Part shown: piece by piece, positions 8,750 through 18,440 of the stretch
How the letters are laid out: each line of letters starts with the position of its first letter
Numbering within the stretch: the first letter of the stretch is position 1
Assembly: GCF_003046585.1 (NCBI RefSeq)
Contig: NZ_QAAE01000014.1
Location: forward strand, 1-64,000
Source of the DNA: Nitrosomonas aestuarii
GTDB taxonomy: Bacteria; Pseudomonadota; Gammaproteobacteria; Burkholderiales; Nitrosomonadaceae
Direction: 5' to 3'
DNA length: 64,000 nt
Made by a program: the position numbers and the translations under genes
Notes under the pieces: generated by a model
Databases searched by the model: none
The model's input: only the letters and a program-made list of their open reading frames with translations
What the model was told of the DNA's origin: nothing

Positions 8750-9568
8750 TTATTTATTCTTGGGTGCCGAGGCTCGGGAAAGGGGGTTTTTTTCATACGA
8801 GTGTATATGAGAAGGTATATATCTGCCTTGATCAGTCAAGATTTCCCAGACATCGTGGTTGTCACTATAAATTCTGTCTAGGACGTCTATATTTTTTACG
8901 AAATAAGGTTGTCGAAGCCCATGACACTCAACAAGTGGGCCAATCGGTATAAAGTCTAATCCCGAGAAGCAGAGCAGTCTGTTTAAAGAGGGATTCATGA
9001 ATGATAACCAGTTCTTAACGTCGTGTTGAGCGCTCATTTGTACAACTGCAGCCATTAGAATCAAAGTGATATTGATCGAAGTCCGCCGCTCTTTTTTTAT
9101 GGCAGTGCCGTCCAGGTTACTGTCATGAGTATTGGCTTCATTTTGTTTTGCTTGCTGGAAATAGCAATCACCTTTACGTCGTTGAAATTCTTTGATAACG
9201 AGAAAACGTGATATTTCCACTGTGTTCTGGCGAGAAATGTTGTTTTTACTAAAAAATTCGGCGTCGAGCTGTGTATATGCTTCAACCGGGAATGGTTTAT
9301 CCGAATTCTCAGGATCCGGTAAAACCAAGCGTACAGTGCCGATAAATTTTCCAGTCGAACGATGCTTCAGTAATGCATGTGTAGAATGACTGTCATAGGT
9401 GTCTTTTTCAAGTTTGTCAGGATAAAGCGATTGATCAAATCCAGGGATACGTTCTTCCGTACATAAAACTTGATAACGTATACTATATACTTCGTTCTTT
9501 AATTCGGGCGTATCCGCTATCACAATTTCAAAAAAATTTTTATATGCATCATATAATTGGTTCATCAA
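8750..9568 (-). CDS. PEP-CTERM/exosortase-system-associated acyltransferase
   Basis: GNAT-fold protein related to autoinducer synthases and N-acyl amino acid synthases, of the family that accompanies exosortase A loci. Visible features are the N-terminal IRYQVLCTEERIPG, GKFIGTVRLVLPDPE, and EISRFLVIKEFQRR, which correspond to the conserved core of the acyl-homoserine-lactone-synthase-like fold, and a C-terminal region with GLDFIPIGPLVECHGLRQPYF. It probably transfers an acyl chain to an amino acid or peptide-like intermediate made by the neighbouring genes. It is the last gene of a minus-strand operon (ligase, decarboxylase, amidotransferase, acyltransferase), 38 bases after the amidotransferase. 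Confidence 0.82.
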   Translation of the reverse strand: MMNQLYDAYKNFFEIVIADTPELKNEVYSIRYQVLCTEERIPGFDQSLYPDKLEKDTYDSHSTHALLKHRSTGKFIGTVRLVLPDPENSDKPFPVEAYTQLDAEFFSKNNISRQNTVEISRFLVIKEFQRRKGDCYFQQAKQNEANTHDSNLDGTAIKKERRTSINITLILMAAVVQMSAQHDVKNWLSFMNPSLNRLLCFSGLDFIPIGPLVECHGLRQPYFVKNIDVLDRIYSDNHDVWEILTDQGRYIPSHIHSYEKNPLSRASAPKNK

Positions 9569-9606
9569 TGCGCTAACCTCAAATTTTGTTTTGGAGTGCG
9601 TGGCAT

Positions 9607-11451
9607 TTACTTATATCTTGATTTATGCCATTGTTCCAGCATCATTAATATCCAGATCATGGTGCCATGATATCCTGCGTGCTCACTTAAGTGCTGCTCA
9701 AGTAATTTGTCAATAAAGTCCGTCCGGATTATATTACGTGACTTTAGATCTGTAAGGCTGTCAGCTGCCAATGCTTTAAGCTGTGGATGCGTCTGTAACC
9801 AAACCCCAAAGGGCAGACCGAATCCATGCTTTTGTTTGATGATGATCTCATGAGGCAAAAAGTCCTTTAATGCTTCTTTAAAAAAAAATCGTAACTTAGT
9901 TCCCTTGACTTTGTAATCCGGTCTGAGTTGGGAAGAAAAGGCTACCATCTCATCACTAATCAGTGGAAACGCGACATCGATTTGCGCAAGCTCACATGCT
10001 TTAACGACTTTAGGTAGATCATTGTCAGCAAGTGTGAATTGCCAGTCATATGCCAACATACGGTTAATTAGGTTATTGGTGTGAGCCTGATGATAGATTT
10101 CATTGTTTAATGATTCAGGAAAGGTGGTGTCAACATGTGCAAGAAATTCAGTTGTGAAAACAGAAGCGAAACCATGACGTATAAGTAGGTTATAAGTATC
10201 CATGCGTGCAGGCATAGGTATTGCTGCCTGTTCTATATAACGGTATGATTTTCGGATGAATGGTGGCAGTTTTTTCCCTGAGGCACTTTTTGCCCAGGGT
10301 TCTAGGATTCTTTTTTGTAAAAAAGAAGGCAGGTATTCATATAGTGAAAACAAATATTGTTTTGCGTAGCGTTCGTTTCCGCCAAACAGTTCATCACCGC
10401 CATCGCCTCCCAGGATTCTACTGAGCCCATCTTCTTTTGCCATGTGCGCACAAAAATAAGCAGGTATGGCAGAGGCATTGCCAAAAGGCTGATCAAAAAT
10501 AGCGGCTATTTCGGGTATTGCCGTTACTACATCGTCGGGCGTTACATAGTATTCATGATGCCGGGTTGAGAAATGGCGCGCTGCAATGCGTGCATATTCC
10601 ATTTCATCATATCCATTGGCTTCAAAGCCAATGGAATAGGTTGATGCAGGTTCTCCTGTGACTTCGCTGAGAATACCCGCTATCGTTGAGCTATCAGTTC
10701 CTCCGCTCAAGAAAGCGCCAACTGTTTCGTTGCCTATAGCATCGCGTACGCTGGACCGTAATATAGTATGCAGTTCAAATTTGAGTTCTTCAAAAGAACG
10801 TCCTTTGAGTTCGTTAAAACTTGGTTTCCAGTATTTATTTGTCTTAATCTCATTGTGTTGAAAAGTAAGATATTCTCCCGGTAATAAACGGCGCAGGTTT
10901 TTATAGATGGTTCCCGGACTCGGAATCATATGAAAGTGTATGTAATTAAACATATTCTGAGCATCGATCTCGGATTCGGTGTATGGGTGCCGAATGATAG
11001 CATCTAACGACGAAGAAAAAATTAAGTGCCCTCCACTTGCCTGGTAAGCCAGTGATCTTGTGCCCATACGATCAACTGCGAGAATAAACTGGTTCTTATT
11101 TTCATCCAAAACACATACCGTAAATTCACCGGCAATCTCGGTTAACACTTTTTCGCCATTAATTCTCCAGTTTTCCAAAAAGGATTTGGCGATATTCTGT
11201 GAGTCAGAATCTTGACCGAATTGGGTATTTATAAATCTAATTTGCCCCCATAAACCAACGATAATGCCCTGGTCCTGACAAGTATGTACGCTGTTAGGCC
11301 GCCCTATCACAGCAAGCGCAGATCTTTTACCGAAAAGCATTTGAACCGAGTGGCTGTCATGCTGCACAATTGGTTTAGTCATTTCCTCAAGAAGAGCGCG
11401 TCTCTCAATGATCGTCATATTGCAGCCTGTCCAACCGCATATACCCCCCAT
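9607..11451 (-). CDS. Exosortase A-associated asparagine synthase-like amidotransferase, lacking the N-terminal Cys
   Basis: Asparagine synthase (AsnB) family protein of 614 residues, of the type linked to XrtA/PEP-CTERM loci. It has an N-terminal glutamine amidotransferase (Ntn hydrolase) domain and a C-terminal ATP-pyrophosphatase domain with the PP-loop FLSGGTDSSTIAG, so AMP activation of a carboxylate is expected. The start is firm: AGGAGAT lies just upstream of the ATG. The protein then begins MGGICGWTG instead of MCGI, so the catalytic Cys2 of the glutaminase is replaced by Gly, as in beta-lactam synthetase. Cys5 is a different position. It may use free ammonia or an amine substrate rather than glutamine. 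The probable product is an exopolysaccharide or lipid precursor, which I cannot name. Confidence 0.85.
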   Translation of the reverse strand: MGGICGWTGCNMTIIERRALLEEMTKPIVQHDSHSVQMLFGKRSALAVIGRPNSVHTCQDQGIIVGLWGQIRFINTQFGQDSDSQNIAKSFLENWRINGEKVLTEIAGEFTVCVLDENKNQFILAVDRMGTRSLAYQASGGHLIFSSSLDAIIRHPYTESEIDAQNMFNYIHFHMIPSPGTIYKNLRRLLPGEYLTFQHNEIKTNKYWKPSFNELKGRSFEELKFELHTILRSSVRDAIGNETVGAFLSGGTDSSTIAGILSEVTGEPASTYSIGFEANGYDEMEYARIAARHFSTRHHEYYVTPDDVVTAIPEIAAIFDQPFGNASAIPAYFCAHMAKEDGLSRILGGDGGDELFGGNERYAKQYLFSLYEYLPSFLQKRILEPWAKSASGKKLPPFIRKSYRYIEQAAIPMPARMDTYNLLIRHGFASVFTTEFLAHVDTTFPESLNNEIYHQAHTNNLINRMLAYDWQFTLADNDLPKVVKACELAQIDVAFPLISDEMVAFSSQLRPDYKVKGTKLRFFFKEALKDFLPHEIIIKQKHGFGLPFGVWLQTHPQLKALAADSLTDLKSRNIIRTDFIDKLLEQHLSEHAGYHGTMIWILMMLEQWHKSRYK

Positions 11452-11578
11452 GCTGATCTCCTAATATTTTATTTTTTATTAATTTGGCTCATTATAGATT
11501 GACTATTCGTTTTAATTATAATCAATTGTTTGATGGCGTTACGATTAATGAAAATGAGCGTGATTTTTTATTTAATGA

Positions 11579-12814
11579 CTAAACCATGATTTCTATTGGT
11601 ACAGGATGGCCGAGAAATGCTGTAGGACTTGCTGTGAGTCCGTAAGCACCTGACTGTAAAACAACAACAAGATCATTTTCCTCTGCCTGTGTCATTTCCA
11701 TTTGATCAGCCAGTAAATCTAAAGGTGTACATAATGGACCCACGACAGTAACAATTTCTTTTTGGGCGTCTTGTACTTTGTTACCAATCATAACCGGATA
11801 ATTTTTACGAATGACCTGGCCAAAATTACCTGTCGCAGCCAGATGATGATGCAAGCCACCATCAGTGACTAAAAAAGTTCTCCCTCTGGATTGCTTGCGC
11901 TCAATAACACGGCACACATAAATACCTGCCTCAGCGACCATGTATCGGCCAAGTTCAATAACAATTTGCGCCTCGGGCAATTGTTGTCTGACTGCTGGCA
12001 AAAGATTATGTAGATGCTTGCCAATAGATTGAATGTCCAAGGGTTCTTCACCTGAGAAGTAGGGTATGCCAAATCCACCGCCTATGTTTAATAAACGAAC
12101 CGGTGCAGGTGCATTTTCAGCCAGTCTCATGCTCAATTGCAATGTTTTTTCGTGTGTTTCCTTAATAGCTTCTGCCTTCAGGTTCTGTGAACCGCTGAAA
12201 ATATGGTAACCTACAAAATTCAAACCAAGCTGGCCAATTTGTGTCTGCATGGTTGATGCAAGCTCAGCATCTACACCAAATTGCTTGGGGCCGCCACCCA
12301 TTTTCATGCCCGATGATTTGAGTTCAAAGTCAGGATTAATGCGGATTGCAACATTAGGGCGAATACCGAGTCGTTCTCCCAGTTTTGCAATCAGAAGCAT
12401 TTCCCTTTCTGATTCCATGTTCAAAACAATACCAGCTGCAATTGCACAAGATAGTTCATGTTCTGTTTTTCCAGGTCCTGCAAAGCTGATTCGTTCTGCC
12501 GGCATGGTGGTGTCTAACGCAACGTGCATTTCACCAACAGAAGCTACATCAATACCATCAACTAAGCCTGCTAAATGTTGTACGACTGCCGGCATAGGAT
12601 TGGCTTTCATCGCATAATGCAAATGAACTTCATCGGGGAGTGATTGCCGCAGCAGTCGAATACGTTCTGTGATTTTTTGCCGGTCATAAGCATAAAAAGG
12701 CGTTTTGCCGACCCGTTGCGCCAAGCGTGTAAGGGGCATGCCACCTATCATCATGCAGTTGTCATTTACAGTAAATTGAGTAAGCGCTGTATGCTTCGGT
12801 TGAGAGCGTGTCAT
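11579..12814 (-). CDS. PLP-dependent decarboxylase, exosortase A system-associated
   Basis: Fold-type III pyridoxal-phosphate enzyme related to diaminopimelate and ornithine decarboxylases. The PLP lysine is Lys70 in HYAMKANP, and the phosphate-binding glycine loop is NIGGGFGIPYF. Other conserved segments are FAGPGKTEHEL, GYHIFSGSQNL and the late LCTPLD (active-site Cys of the second domain). The substrate is unknown; the family travels with the AMP-forming ligase and amidotransferase of PEP-CTERM loci. The start overlaps the stop of the ligase gene by 4 bases (ATGA), so the two are translationally coupled. Confidence 0.88.
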   Translation of the reverse strand: MTRSQPKHTALTQFTVNDNCMMIGGMPLTRLAQRVGKTPFYAYDRQKITERIRLLRQSLPDEVHLHYAMKANPMPAVVQHLAGLVDGIDVASVGEMHVALDTTMPAERISFAGPGKTEHELSCAIAAGIVLNMESEREMLLIAKLGERLGIRPNVAIRINPDFELKSSGMKMGGGPKQFGVDAELASTMQTQIGQLGLNFVGYHIFSGSQNLKAEAIKETHEKTLQLSMRLAENAPAPVRLLNIGGGFGIPYFSGEEPLDIQSIGKHLHNLLPAVRQQLPEAQIVIELGRYMVAEAGIYVCRVIERKQSRGRTFLVTDGGLHHHLAATGNFGQVIRKNYPVMIGNKVQDAQKEIVTVVGPLCTPLDLLADQMEMTQAEENDLVVVLQSGAYGLTASPTAFLGHPVPIEIMV

Positions 12815-14397
12815 GAGTTGTTTTCTATAAATATATTTTGCATTTCCTGAAACAGGGATTTTCTGTCAATCTTGCCGTTTGGGCTTCTAGGTAAATTGTT
12901 TTCGCGAATTTCGATATGACTGGGCAGCATAAAGGCTGGCAGGCGGTGTTTGCAGGCGGTCAGTAAATCTTCTGCTTCCAGTTGCTCACCCTCACGTGGT
13001 GTTGCAATAACCAAAATGGCCTGTCCAAGTACTGGATGTGGCACACCAACCGCAACTGCTTCTCCTACAGTCTCGGTTGCGTAGATGACTTCTTCAATTT
13101 CAGTTGGACTTACTCGATACCCCGAAGTCTTAATCATTTCATCACGGCGGCCTATGAAGTAAAAAAAACCTTCATCATCCACGCGCACAGTATCACCCGA
13201 CCAAACTGCAAGTTCTGGGATAGTTAAGCCATTTTGGCGCGAGATAATGGGTTTGAAACAGGCGGCTGTTTTTTCGGCATCGTTCCAATATCCCATGGAA
13301 ACAAGAGCGCCGCGGTGTACCAGTTCTCCCGGTTCTCCCGGTACACAATGTGAACCATCTTCTCTTAAGATCAGTATTTCAGCATTGGGAATTGCCTTAC
13401 CAATTGAATCGGGATGCCGATCAATTTCTTCAGGTGGAAGATACGTTGAACGAAAAGCCTCTGTAAGACCGTACATTAGAAAAACCTGGGTTTTGGGCAA
13501 AGCGTTACGAAGCTGGTCGAGCGTGGTACGCGGCATTGCGCCGCCAGAATTTGTAATGTAGCGTAACGATTTGACTTTGTCCCAATTCAATTGGGCTAAT
13601 TGAATCCAAAGCGGCGGAACTGCTGCAAGACCGCTGATATTTTCTTTTTCGACAGTCCGGATAATATCTCTCGGCAGTAAGTAATTCATCAAAACGCTGG
13701 TCGCACCGACATGAAATGCAGTTGTCAGTTGGCTAAGCCCGTAGTCAAAGCTGAGCGGCAATACAGACAAGATTCGGTCATCTGGCCGGTTCTCAAGGTA
13801 TTCTGCAACGCTTTTTGCGCCGGCAACAATATTGCGGTGTGATAGTACGACACCCTTGGGTTTTCCAGTACTGCCCGAAGTATAAAGAATGGCGGCCATA
13901 TCGCCATCAATGACGCGGCTGGGTTTGAGTAACGAGTGAGCAGAAAGCATATCTGCCCAAGATACAATGTTGAGCCCGGCGATTTTTGCAAGATCTTCTT
14001 TGTCATCGACAATGATAACTGTGTGAAGATCATGACAGGATGGCAGAACTTCAGTCAACAGCTTTAATCTTTCTGCCGAAGTAACTAAAATGCGTACATT
14101 GCAGTCTGCCAGGATATAACTGACCTGCGCGGGCTTTAAAAGTGGGTTGACCGGTACGAAAACGCCCCCTGCAGCATTTGCTGCGAATAAAGTGCTGACG
14201 GACTCTAAACGTTTTTCCAGATATACTGCAAGGCGTTCATTGCGGCCTAATCCCACGCTCAGGAAGCCAGTTGCTAATTGTTCTATTTCATCGGCAAGGA
14301 CTTCATAATTCTTTTTCTGACCCTGGAATGATAACGCTTCAGCATCTGGCGTATGATTTGCAGATTGATAAATCAAGTGATGAACTAAATTAACCAT
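12811..14397 (-). CDS. AMP-forming acyl-CoA ligase, exosortase A system-associated
   Basis: ANL superfamily adenylating enzyme of 528 residues. The AMP-binding loop YTSGSTGKPKGVVLSH is intact, as are the YGLTEAFRSTYLPPEE motif, SGDTVRVDDEGFFYFIGRRDEMIKTSGYRVSP hinge region and the catalytic lysine near the C-terminus (RSPNGKIDRK). It activates a fatty or amino acid as adenylate and loads it on CoA or a carrier protein. No acyl carrier protein gene is visible in the window, although such a gene often accompanies this family. It is the first gene of the four-gene operon running down to 8750, and starts 79 bases after the prsR stop, with a terminator hairpin between. Confidence 0.9.
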   Translation of the reverse strand: MVNLVHHLIYQSANHTPDAEALSFQGQKKNYEVLADEIEQLATGFLSVGLGRNERLAVYLEKRLESVSTLFAANAAGGVFVPVNPLLKPAQVSYILADCNVRILVTSAERLKLLTEVLPSCHDLHTVIIVDDKEDLAKIAGLNIVSWADMLSAHSLLKPSRVIDGDMAAILYTSGSTGKPKGVVLSHRNIVAGAKSVAEYLENRPDDRILSVLPLSFDYGLSQLTTAFHVGATSVLMNYLLPRDIIRTVEKENISGLAAVPPLWIQLAQLNWDKVKSLRYITNSGGAMPRTTLDQLRNALPKTQVFLMYGLTEAFRSTYLPPEEIDRHPDSIGKAIPNAEILILREDGSHCVPGEPGELVHRGALVSMGYWNDAEKTAACFKPIISRQNGLTIPELAVWSGDTVRVDDEGFFYFIGRRDEMIKTSGYRVSPTEIEEVIYATETVGEAVAVGVPHPVLGQAILVIATPREGEQLEAEDLLTACKHRLPAFMLPSHIEIRENNLPRSPNGKIDRKSLFQEMQNIFIENNS

Positions 14398-14440
14398 CTT
14401 GGTTCTCTTTGAAAACGTTTAAGAATGCTGTGATGTTTAA

Positions 14441-14460
14441 AAACTGCGTTATCGTAACGC
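14441..14460 (-). terminator. Probable terminator of prsR
   Basis: On the minus strand GCGTTA-CGA-TAACGC forms a 6-bp hairpin followed by AGTTTTTA. It lies in the 79-base gap between prsR and the acyl-CoA ligase, and so separates regulator from biosynthetic operon at least partly. Confidence 0.5.
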
Positions 14461-14476
14461 TATATGTGTGTTACGT

Positions 14477-15835
14477 CTATCTAAGACCGCATCGACTCAT
14501 TAAGTCATAAATCGTAGGACGGCTAACACCAAGTAATTTGGCTGCTTGGGCAACATTTCCATCGGCTCTTGCCAATGCTTTGACGAGTGCTCTACATTCC
14601 TCTTGTTCGCGTATCGTTTTGAGATTCAGCGGTTCTACTGAAGAATCAGTTGTTTTGAGACCCAAATCTTGTGCTGTGATACTCGAATCTTCAGCCATAA
14701 TAACAGCGCGTCTGACGCAGTTTTCGACTTCACGTACATTCCCGATCCACTGATGCTTTTCAATTGCAGCTAATGCTTCTTGACTGAAGTTTAGTGTTGC
14801 TTTTCTTTCTTTGGCGCAGAACTTGTTTTTAAAATGGTGCGCAAGCAGTAACGCATCGCCAACTCTGTCTCTTAGTGGCGGAATTGTAATTACAATTTCG
14901 CTGAGGCGATAATAAAGATCCTCGCGAAACCGTCCTTCTTCCATTAATTTGGTAAGATCCTGGTGTGTGGCGCAAACAATCCTGACATCTACTGGCACTT
15001 CTTCACGTCCCCCAATGCGTTCAATGACTCTTTCCTGAAGGAAACGCAAAAGCTTTGCTTGCAGTTGAAAGGGCAGGTCGCCCACTTCATCAAGGAAAAA
15101 AGTTCCGCTGTCTGCCAGCTCAATTTTACCGAGTGTCTGTTTTGAAGCACCTGTAAACGCACCTTTTTCATAGCCAAATAACTCGCTTTCTAACAGCGAT
15201 TCAGGAATGGCTGCACAATTTATGGCAATAAAGCGATTGTCTTTTCTCGCGCTCAACGTATGTAAAGCTCTAGCCAATACTTCCTTGCCCGTACCACTTT
15301 CACCCAGAAGCATTACTGTTACATCGGATGAAGCCATCTTTTCAATGTTACGACATGCCTTTAAAAGTTCGGGATCGCGAGTTATCAGGCCTTCAATTGG
15401 GGAATTACTTTGGGTTAGGCTTAAACGACGGTTTTCCTGTTGTATGGTATGTAAATAGAATGCCCGTTCTACTACCAGTTTTAACATCTCTGGATCAAAT
15501 GGTTTCTGGTGAAAGTCATATGCACCCATTTCGATGGCCTTCAATGCATTGGCATGATTCTGGTTGCCTGTCAGAACGATTATTTTTGTGTCTGGCGCCA
15601 TAGCGAGGATTTGTTGCAGTGTGGCAAGTCCTTCGGAAGCACCATCCGGATCGGGAGGTAATCCTAAATCCATGGTAATTACCGCAGGCTCGTGTCGTCT
15701 AACCTTGGTTAATGCGCTTTCCCGGTCAGATGCTGCGCTCACTTCATAATTATCAAAATTCCAACGTAGTTGTTTTTGTAAACCGAGGTCATCTTCAATA
15801 ATCAATAGTTTCTTTTTTTCCCGATTTCCTGACAT
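14477..15835 (-). CDS. prsR: PEP-CTERM-box response regulator PrsR (sigma-54 activator)
   Basis: NtrC-type response regulator. Residues 1-125 are a receiver domain with phosphoacceptor Asp56 in VITMDLGLP and the conserved Lys in QKPFDPE. Residues ~145-370 are an AAA+ sigma-54 interaction domain with Walker A GESGTGKE, the GAFTGA loop that contacts sigma-54, and the R-finger region FREDLYYRLSEI. The C-terminus is a Fis-type helix-turn-helix (AQAAKLLGVSRPTIYDLMSR). This is the PrsR family that activates PEP-CTERM genes with RpoN. A matching sigma-54 promoter lies upstream of the PEP-CTERM gene at 62403. Its partner kinase PrsK is encoded 500 bases upstream. Confidence 0.93.
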   Translation of the reverse strand: MSGNREKKKLLIIEDDLGLQKQLRWNFDNYEVSAASDRESALTKVRRHEPAVITMDLGLPPDPDGASEGLATLQQILAMAPDTKIIVLTGNQNHANALKAIEMGAYDFHQKPFDPEMLKLVVERAFYLHTIQQENRRLSLTQSNSPIEGLITRDPELLKACRNIEKMASSDVTVMLLGESGTGKEVLARALHTLSARKDNRFIAINCAAIPESLLESELFGYEKGAFTGASKQTLGKIELADSGTFFLDEVGDLPFQLQAKLLRFLQERVIERIGGREEVPVDVRIVCATHQDLTKLMEEGRFREDLYYRLSEIVITIPPLRDRVGDALLLAHHFKNKFCAKERKATLNFSQEALAAIEKHQWIGNVREVENCVRRAVIMAEDSSITAQDLGLKTTDSSVEPLNLKTIREQEECRALVKALARADGNVAQAAKLLGVSRPTIYDLMSRCGLR

Positions 15836-16337
15836 ACTTTTACCTGTTTGTGATTTCTGAACTGTAGTTTGATAAATGTATTGCTTTATATATGTTGTAT
15901 GTAGATTATTCCTGCAGTATCAAGGTAAAATATTTGCCGATCTTCTTTTTTGAAAATTTGAATTCGGACTAGCAAGTTGTTGATACACACCAAGTTTGCG
16001 AATATGACGTTAACATTAATTTAACAGGTTGTTATACTATTTACGTTGCCTTTCAATTTAAAACAAGCAAGTGTAAGGCGCTGATTTATTATGTATGAGG
16101 TCAGATTTGCCTGCCTGGAAAACATTTTTCAATGACCAGCTAAATGCTGGCGACTTATGCAAATATAGTTTTTAGCCAGTTTCAGTGCGATATTCCGTTC
16201 TTGTGAAAAATTCCAACAACATGCTCAATATTTTCTGTAACTCTAAACACTACGTTTAGTATTCTACAGTTGACCGCTTAGATTCTTTTATTCGAACAAG
16301 CATGTTAGTTGACTTTTAATTGATAGTTTAAGTGATT
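15836..16337. other. Gap between prsK and prsR
   Basis: About 500 bases with no supportable gene. A short hairpin CTAAAC-ACTAC-GTTTAG lies at about 16243-16259. The region must contain the prsR promoter, but I could not pick a convincing -35/-10 pair or a sigma-54 site. Confidence 0.5.
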
Positions 16338-18419
16338 TTATGCGCAGTTGCTTGTGTGGGTCGGGTCAAGCAATTTTAAAGTAATATAAAATGTGGTACC
16401 TATTGATTCCTGAGTCGATACATCCATTTTTCCGCCTAGTTCCTGTATATATTCTCTACTTTCAAAAACACCGATACCCATACCTGCCGATTTTGTAGAC
16501 TCAAATGGTATAAAAAGACGATCCTGAACAAATTTCTCACTCATTCCATGCCCTGTATCCTGTACTTCGATAGTCGCTTCGGAGTTTTGGCAGTATAAAC
16601 GGATTTTAACAGAGCCTTTTTTTGGTGTGGCTTCAATCGCATTTTGCACGATGTGGCTAATGACACGTTTCAAACGTGACCGATCTGCAGAAATATAGAG
16701 TTCAGTCGAAGTGGTTTCAAATACCGGTTTTGGTTCGAAAATGGATTTACTCTCAACAATTTCTTGTAATAATTGATTCAGGGGAATTTGATCTGGCTTA
16801 TCCTGAGAACTGCCGTTACTCAGCTTTTCGAGTAGTCGCTTCATTTTGCCAATTGATAGATTAACCGTTTGAATCATGTCTTCCTGAAATTCAGGGTTGT
16901 TTTTATGTTTCTGTGCATTCGACAATAAAAGCGAGAGTTGAAAAATCAGGTTTTTTAAATCATGTACCACAAAAGTTGACATGCGATTAAAAGATTCAAA
17001 TTGACGTGCGATCATGAGCGCCTGTGATGCCGATTCTTGTGCAAGGTAGCTAGTGGCCTGCTTACCCGCAACCTTGAGCAGATCTCTGATTTCCCAATTA
17101 AGTTTGATTTTGCTTCTTGGCTTCATTAATACAACAAAACCAAATAAATTGCTGTGCTGTATTAATGGAATAACAAACCAGGCATCCGTTATATTAAGAA
17201 GCCAATGCGGGGTGACCAAGGGTGCGTATTTTAAGGGATTTGCTTGATATTCTTTCAAATCAATGACCCAATCCCTTTGTTCCAGGAACTCACACAGCGA
17301 ACTGTCGGCTTCTTCCGTTTCCTTGATTAAGCACATATTCCATTGCTGGACTGGAATAAACTGACCTGCATCATGCCTCAGCCATAATCCGCCTCCAGGG
17401 CTTTCGACTAATTGGGCCAGCGATTGAATGACACGTTCTTTGAGTGCTCCTTTTTCTTCTGATAAGGTGTGAGTAAATCGTAACCATTCTTCCCTATAAT
17501 CATAGTTATAGCTATAAAAATGTTTGCTGATGAAAACTTTTAACCATGAGCGGATAGTGCCAGAAAATAAGATACCTACGAGCAGGATGATGGCGCCGAA
17601 CAAAAAGCTCATTTGCAATACAATGCCCCATTTACCTCCCGAGAACCGAAGATAATAACCAGCGCCGGCCATAATGAGCAGGTAAATGGCCGTGCCAAAT
17701 AAGGCAGCTGTATAAAAGATCATTTGACGGGAAACAGCAATACCAACTGTCCATTTTGGATTACGTGCTGCCGACACAGCAATTAGTGGTACTGCCAGGG
17801 CGTTGATAATACCCCTTGCAGTCCAGATATCAAAATTAACGCTTCTAAATAACAGCGCATCACTGAACAGATAGAAGTCATATATAAATATCGCTCCAAT
17901 ACCCAGACAGATAAATTTGATTCCCCAGCGTTTTTCAGGCGGTGTATTTCGGTAGAATTGCTCTATAAGAATGATGCCGATAATAGCCGTTACCACGCAA
18001 CCTATGATCCCGGTAAGCGCCTGGATAGGCATGCCTGGTACAAAAGACCCGTCTTGATAGGTGTATAGTGCGTAACAAATAAAAAAAAGATACGCTAAAG
18101 CAATGAATAATACCGAGCTTCTGATTCGTGGCGTTGACGAATTGATAGTTGTTTGCTGAAAGGGGCCTATTAATACTATGAGAAATGTTGACCAGCCGGC
18201 ATTTCTCAGCAATTCCAGCATGTTGGTTAAAGCCGTAAAAGAATAGCCCCATGTAATGTTAACAACAACCGCTGTCGCCCATGTTGCTGATAGCAAACAA
18301 GCGATGGCCAGCATCATGCCGTACAATCGGCCACGCCAGCTTGTCAATAACAGCGTGGATATGAAAAAAAAAGCGATTGCTGCCGCTGAATAACTGATGG
18401 TTGCAATATTAGTCAACAT
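16338..18419 (-). CDS. prsK: XrtA/PEP-CTERM system histidine kinase PrsK
   Basis: Membrane sensor kinase of 693 residues. The N-terminal ~290 residues contain eight or more membrane segments, followed by a GAF-like region (about 320-460), a phosphoacceptor helix with His486 in VVHDLKNL, and a HATPase domain with the N box (VQNAIEATPKKG), DTGHGMSE and MGIGVFESREYIQELGG. The N-terminal multi-spanning region and the HDLKN box are typical of PrsK, the partner of PrsR. It follows the sugar transferase gene by 21 bases, so both are probably one transcription unit. The signal it detects is not known. Confidence 0.92.
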   Translation of the reverse strand: MLTNIATISYSAAAIAFFFISTLLLTSWRGRLYGMMLAIACLLSATWATAVVVNITWGYSFTALTNMLELLRNAGWSTFLIVLIGPFQQTTINSSTPRIRSSVLFIALAYLFFICYALYTYQDGSFVPGMPIQALTGIIGCVVTAIIGIILIEQFYRNTPPEKRWGIKFICLGIGAIFIYDFYLFSDALLFRSVNFDIWTARGIINALAVPLIAVSAARNPKWTVGIAVSRQMIFYTAALFGTAIYLLIMAGAGYYLRFSGGKWGIVLQMSFLFGAIILLVGILFSGTIRSWLKVFISKHFYSYNYDYREEWLRFTHTLSEEKGALKERVIQSLAQLVESPGGGLWLRHDAGQFIPVQQWNMCLIKETEEADSSLCEFLEQRDWVIDLKEYQANPLKYAPLVTPHWLLNITDAWFVIPLIQHSNLFGFVVLMKPRSKIKLNWEIRDLLKVAGKQATSYLAQESASQALMIARQFESFNRMSTFVVHDLKNLIFQLSLLLSNAQKHKNNPEFQEDMIQTVNLSIGKMKRLLEKLSNGSSQDKPDQIPLNQLLQEIVESKSIFEPKPVFETTSTELYISADRSRLKRVISHIVQNAIEATPKKGSVKIRLYCQNSEATIEVQDTGHGMSEKFVQDRLFIPFESTKSAGMGIGVFESREYIQELGGKMDVSTQESIGTTFYITLKLLDPTHTSNCA

Positions 18420-18440
18420 AGTCTTTTTGCAGGAAGGTGA

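Noticed and set aside
16243-16259. CTAAAC-ACTAC-GTTTAG hairpin as PrsR operator
   Set aside because: No second copy is present upstream of the PEP-CTERM gene, so a link to PrsR is not supported.
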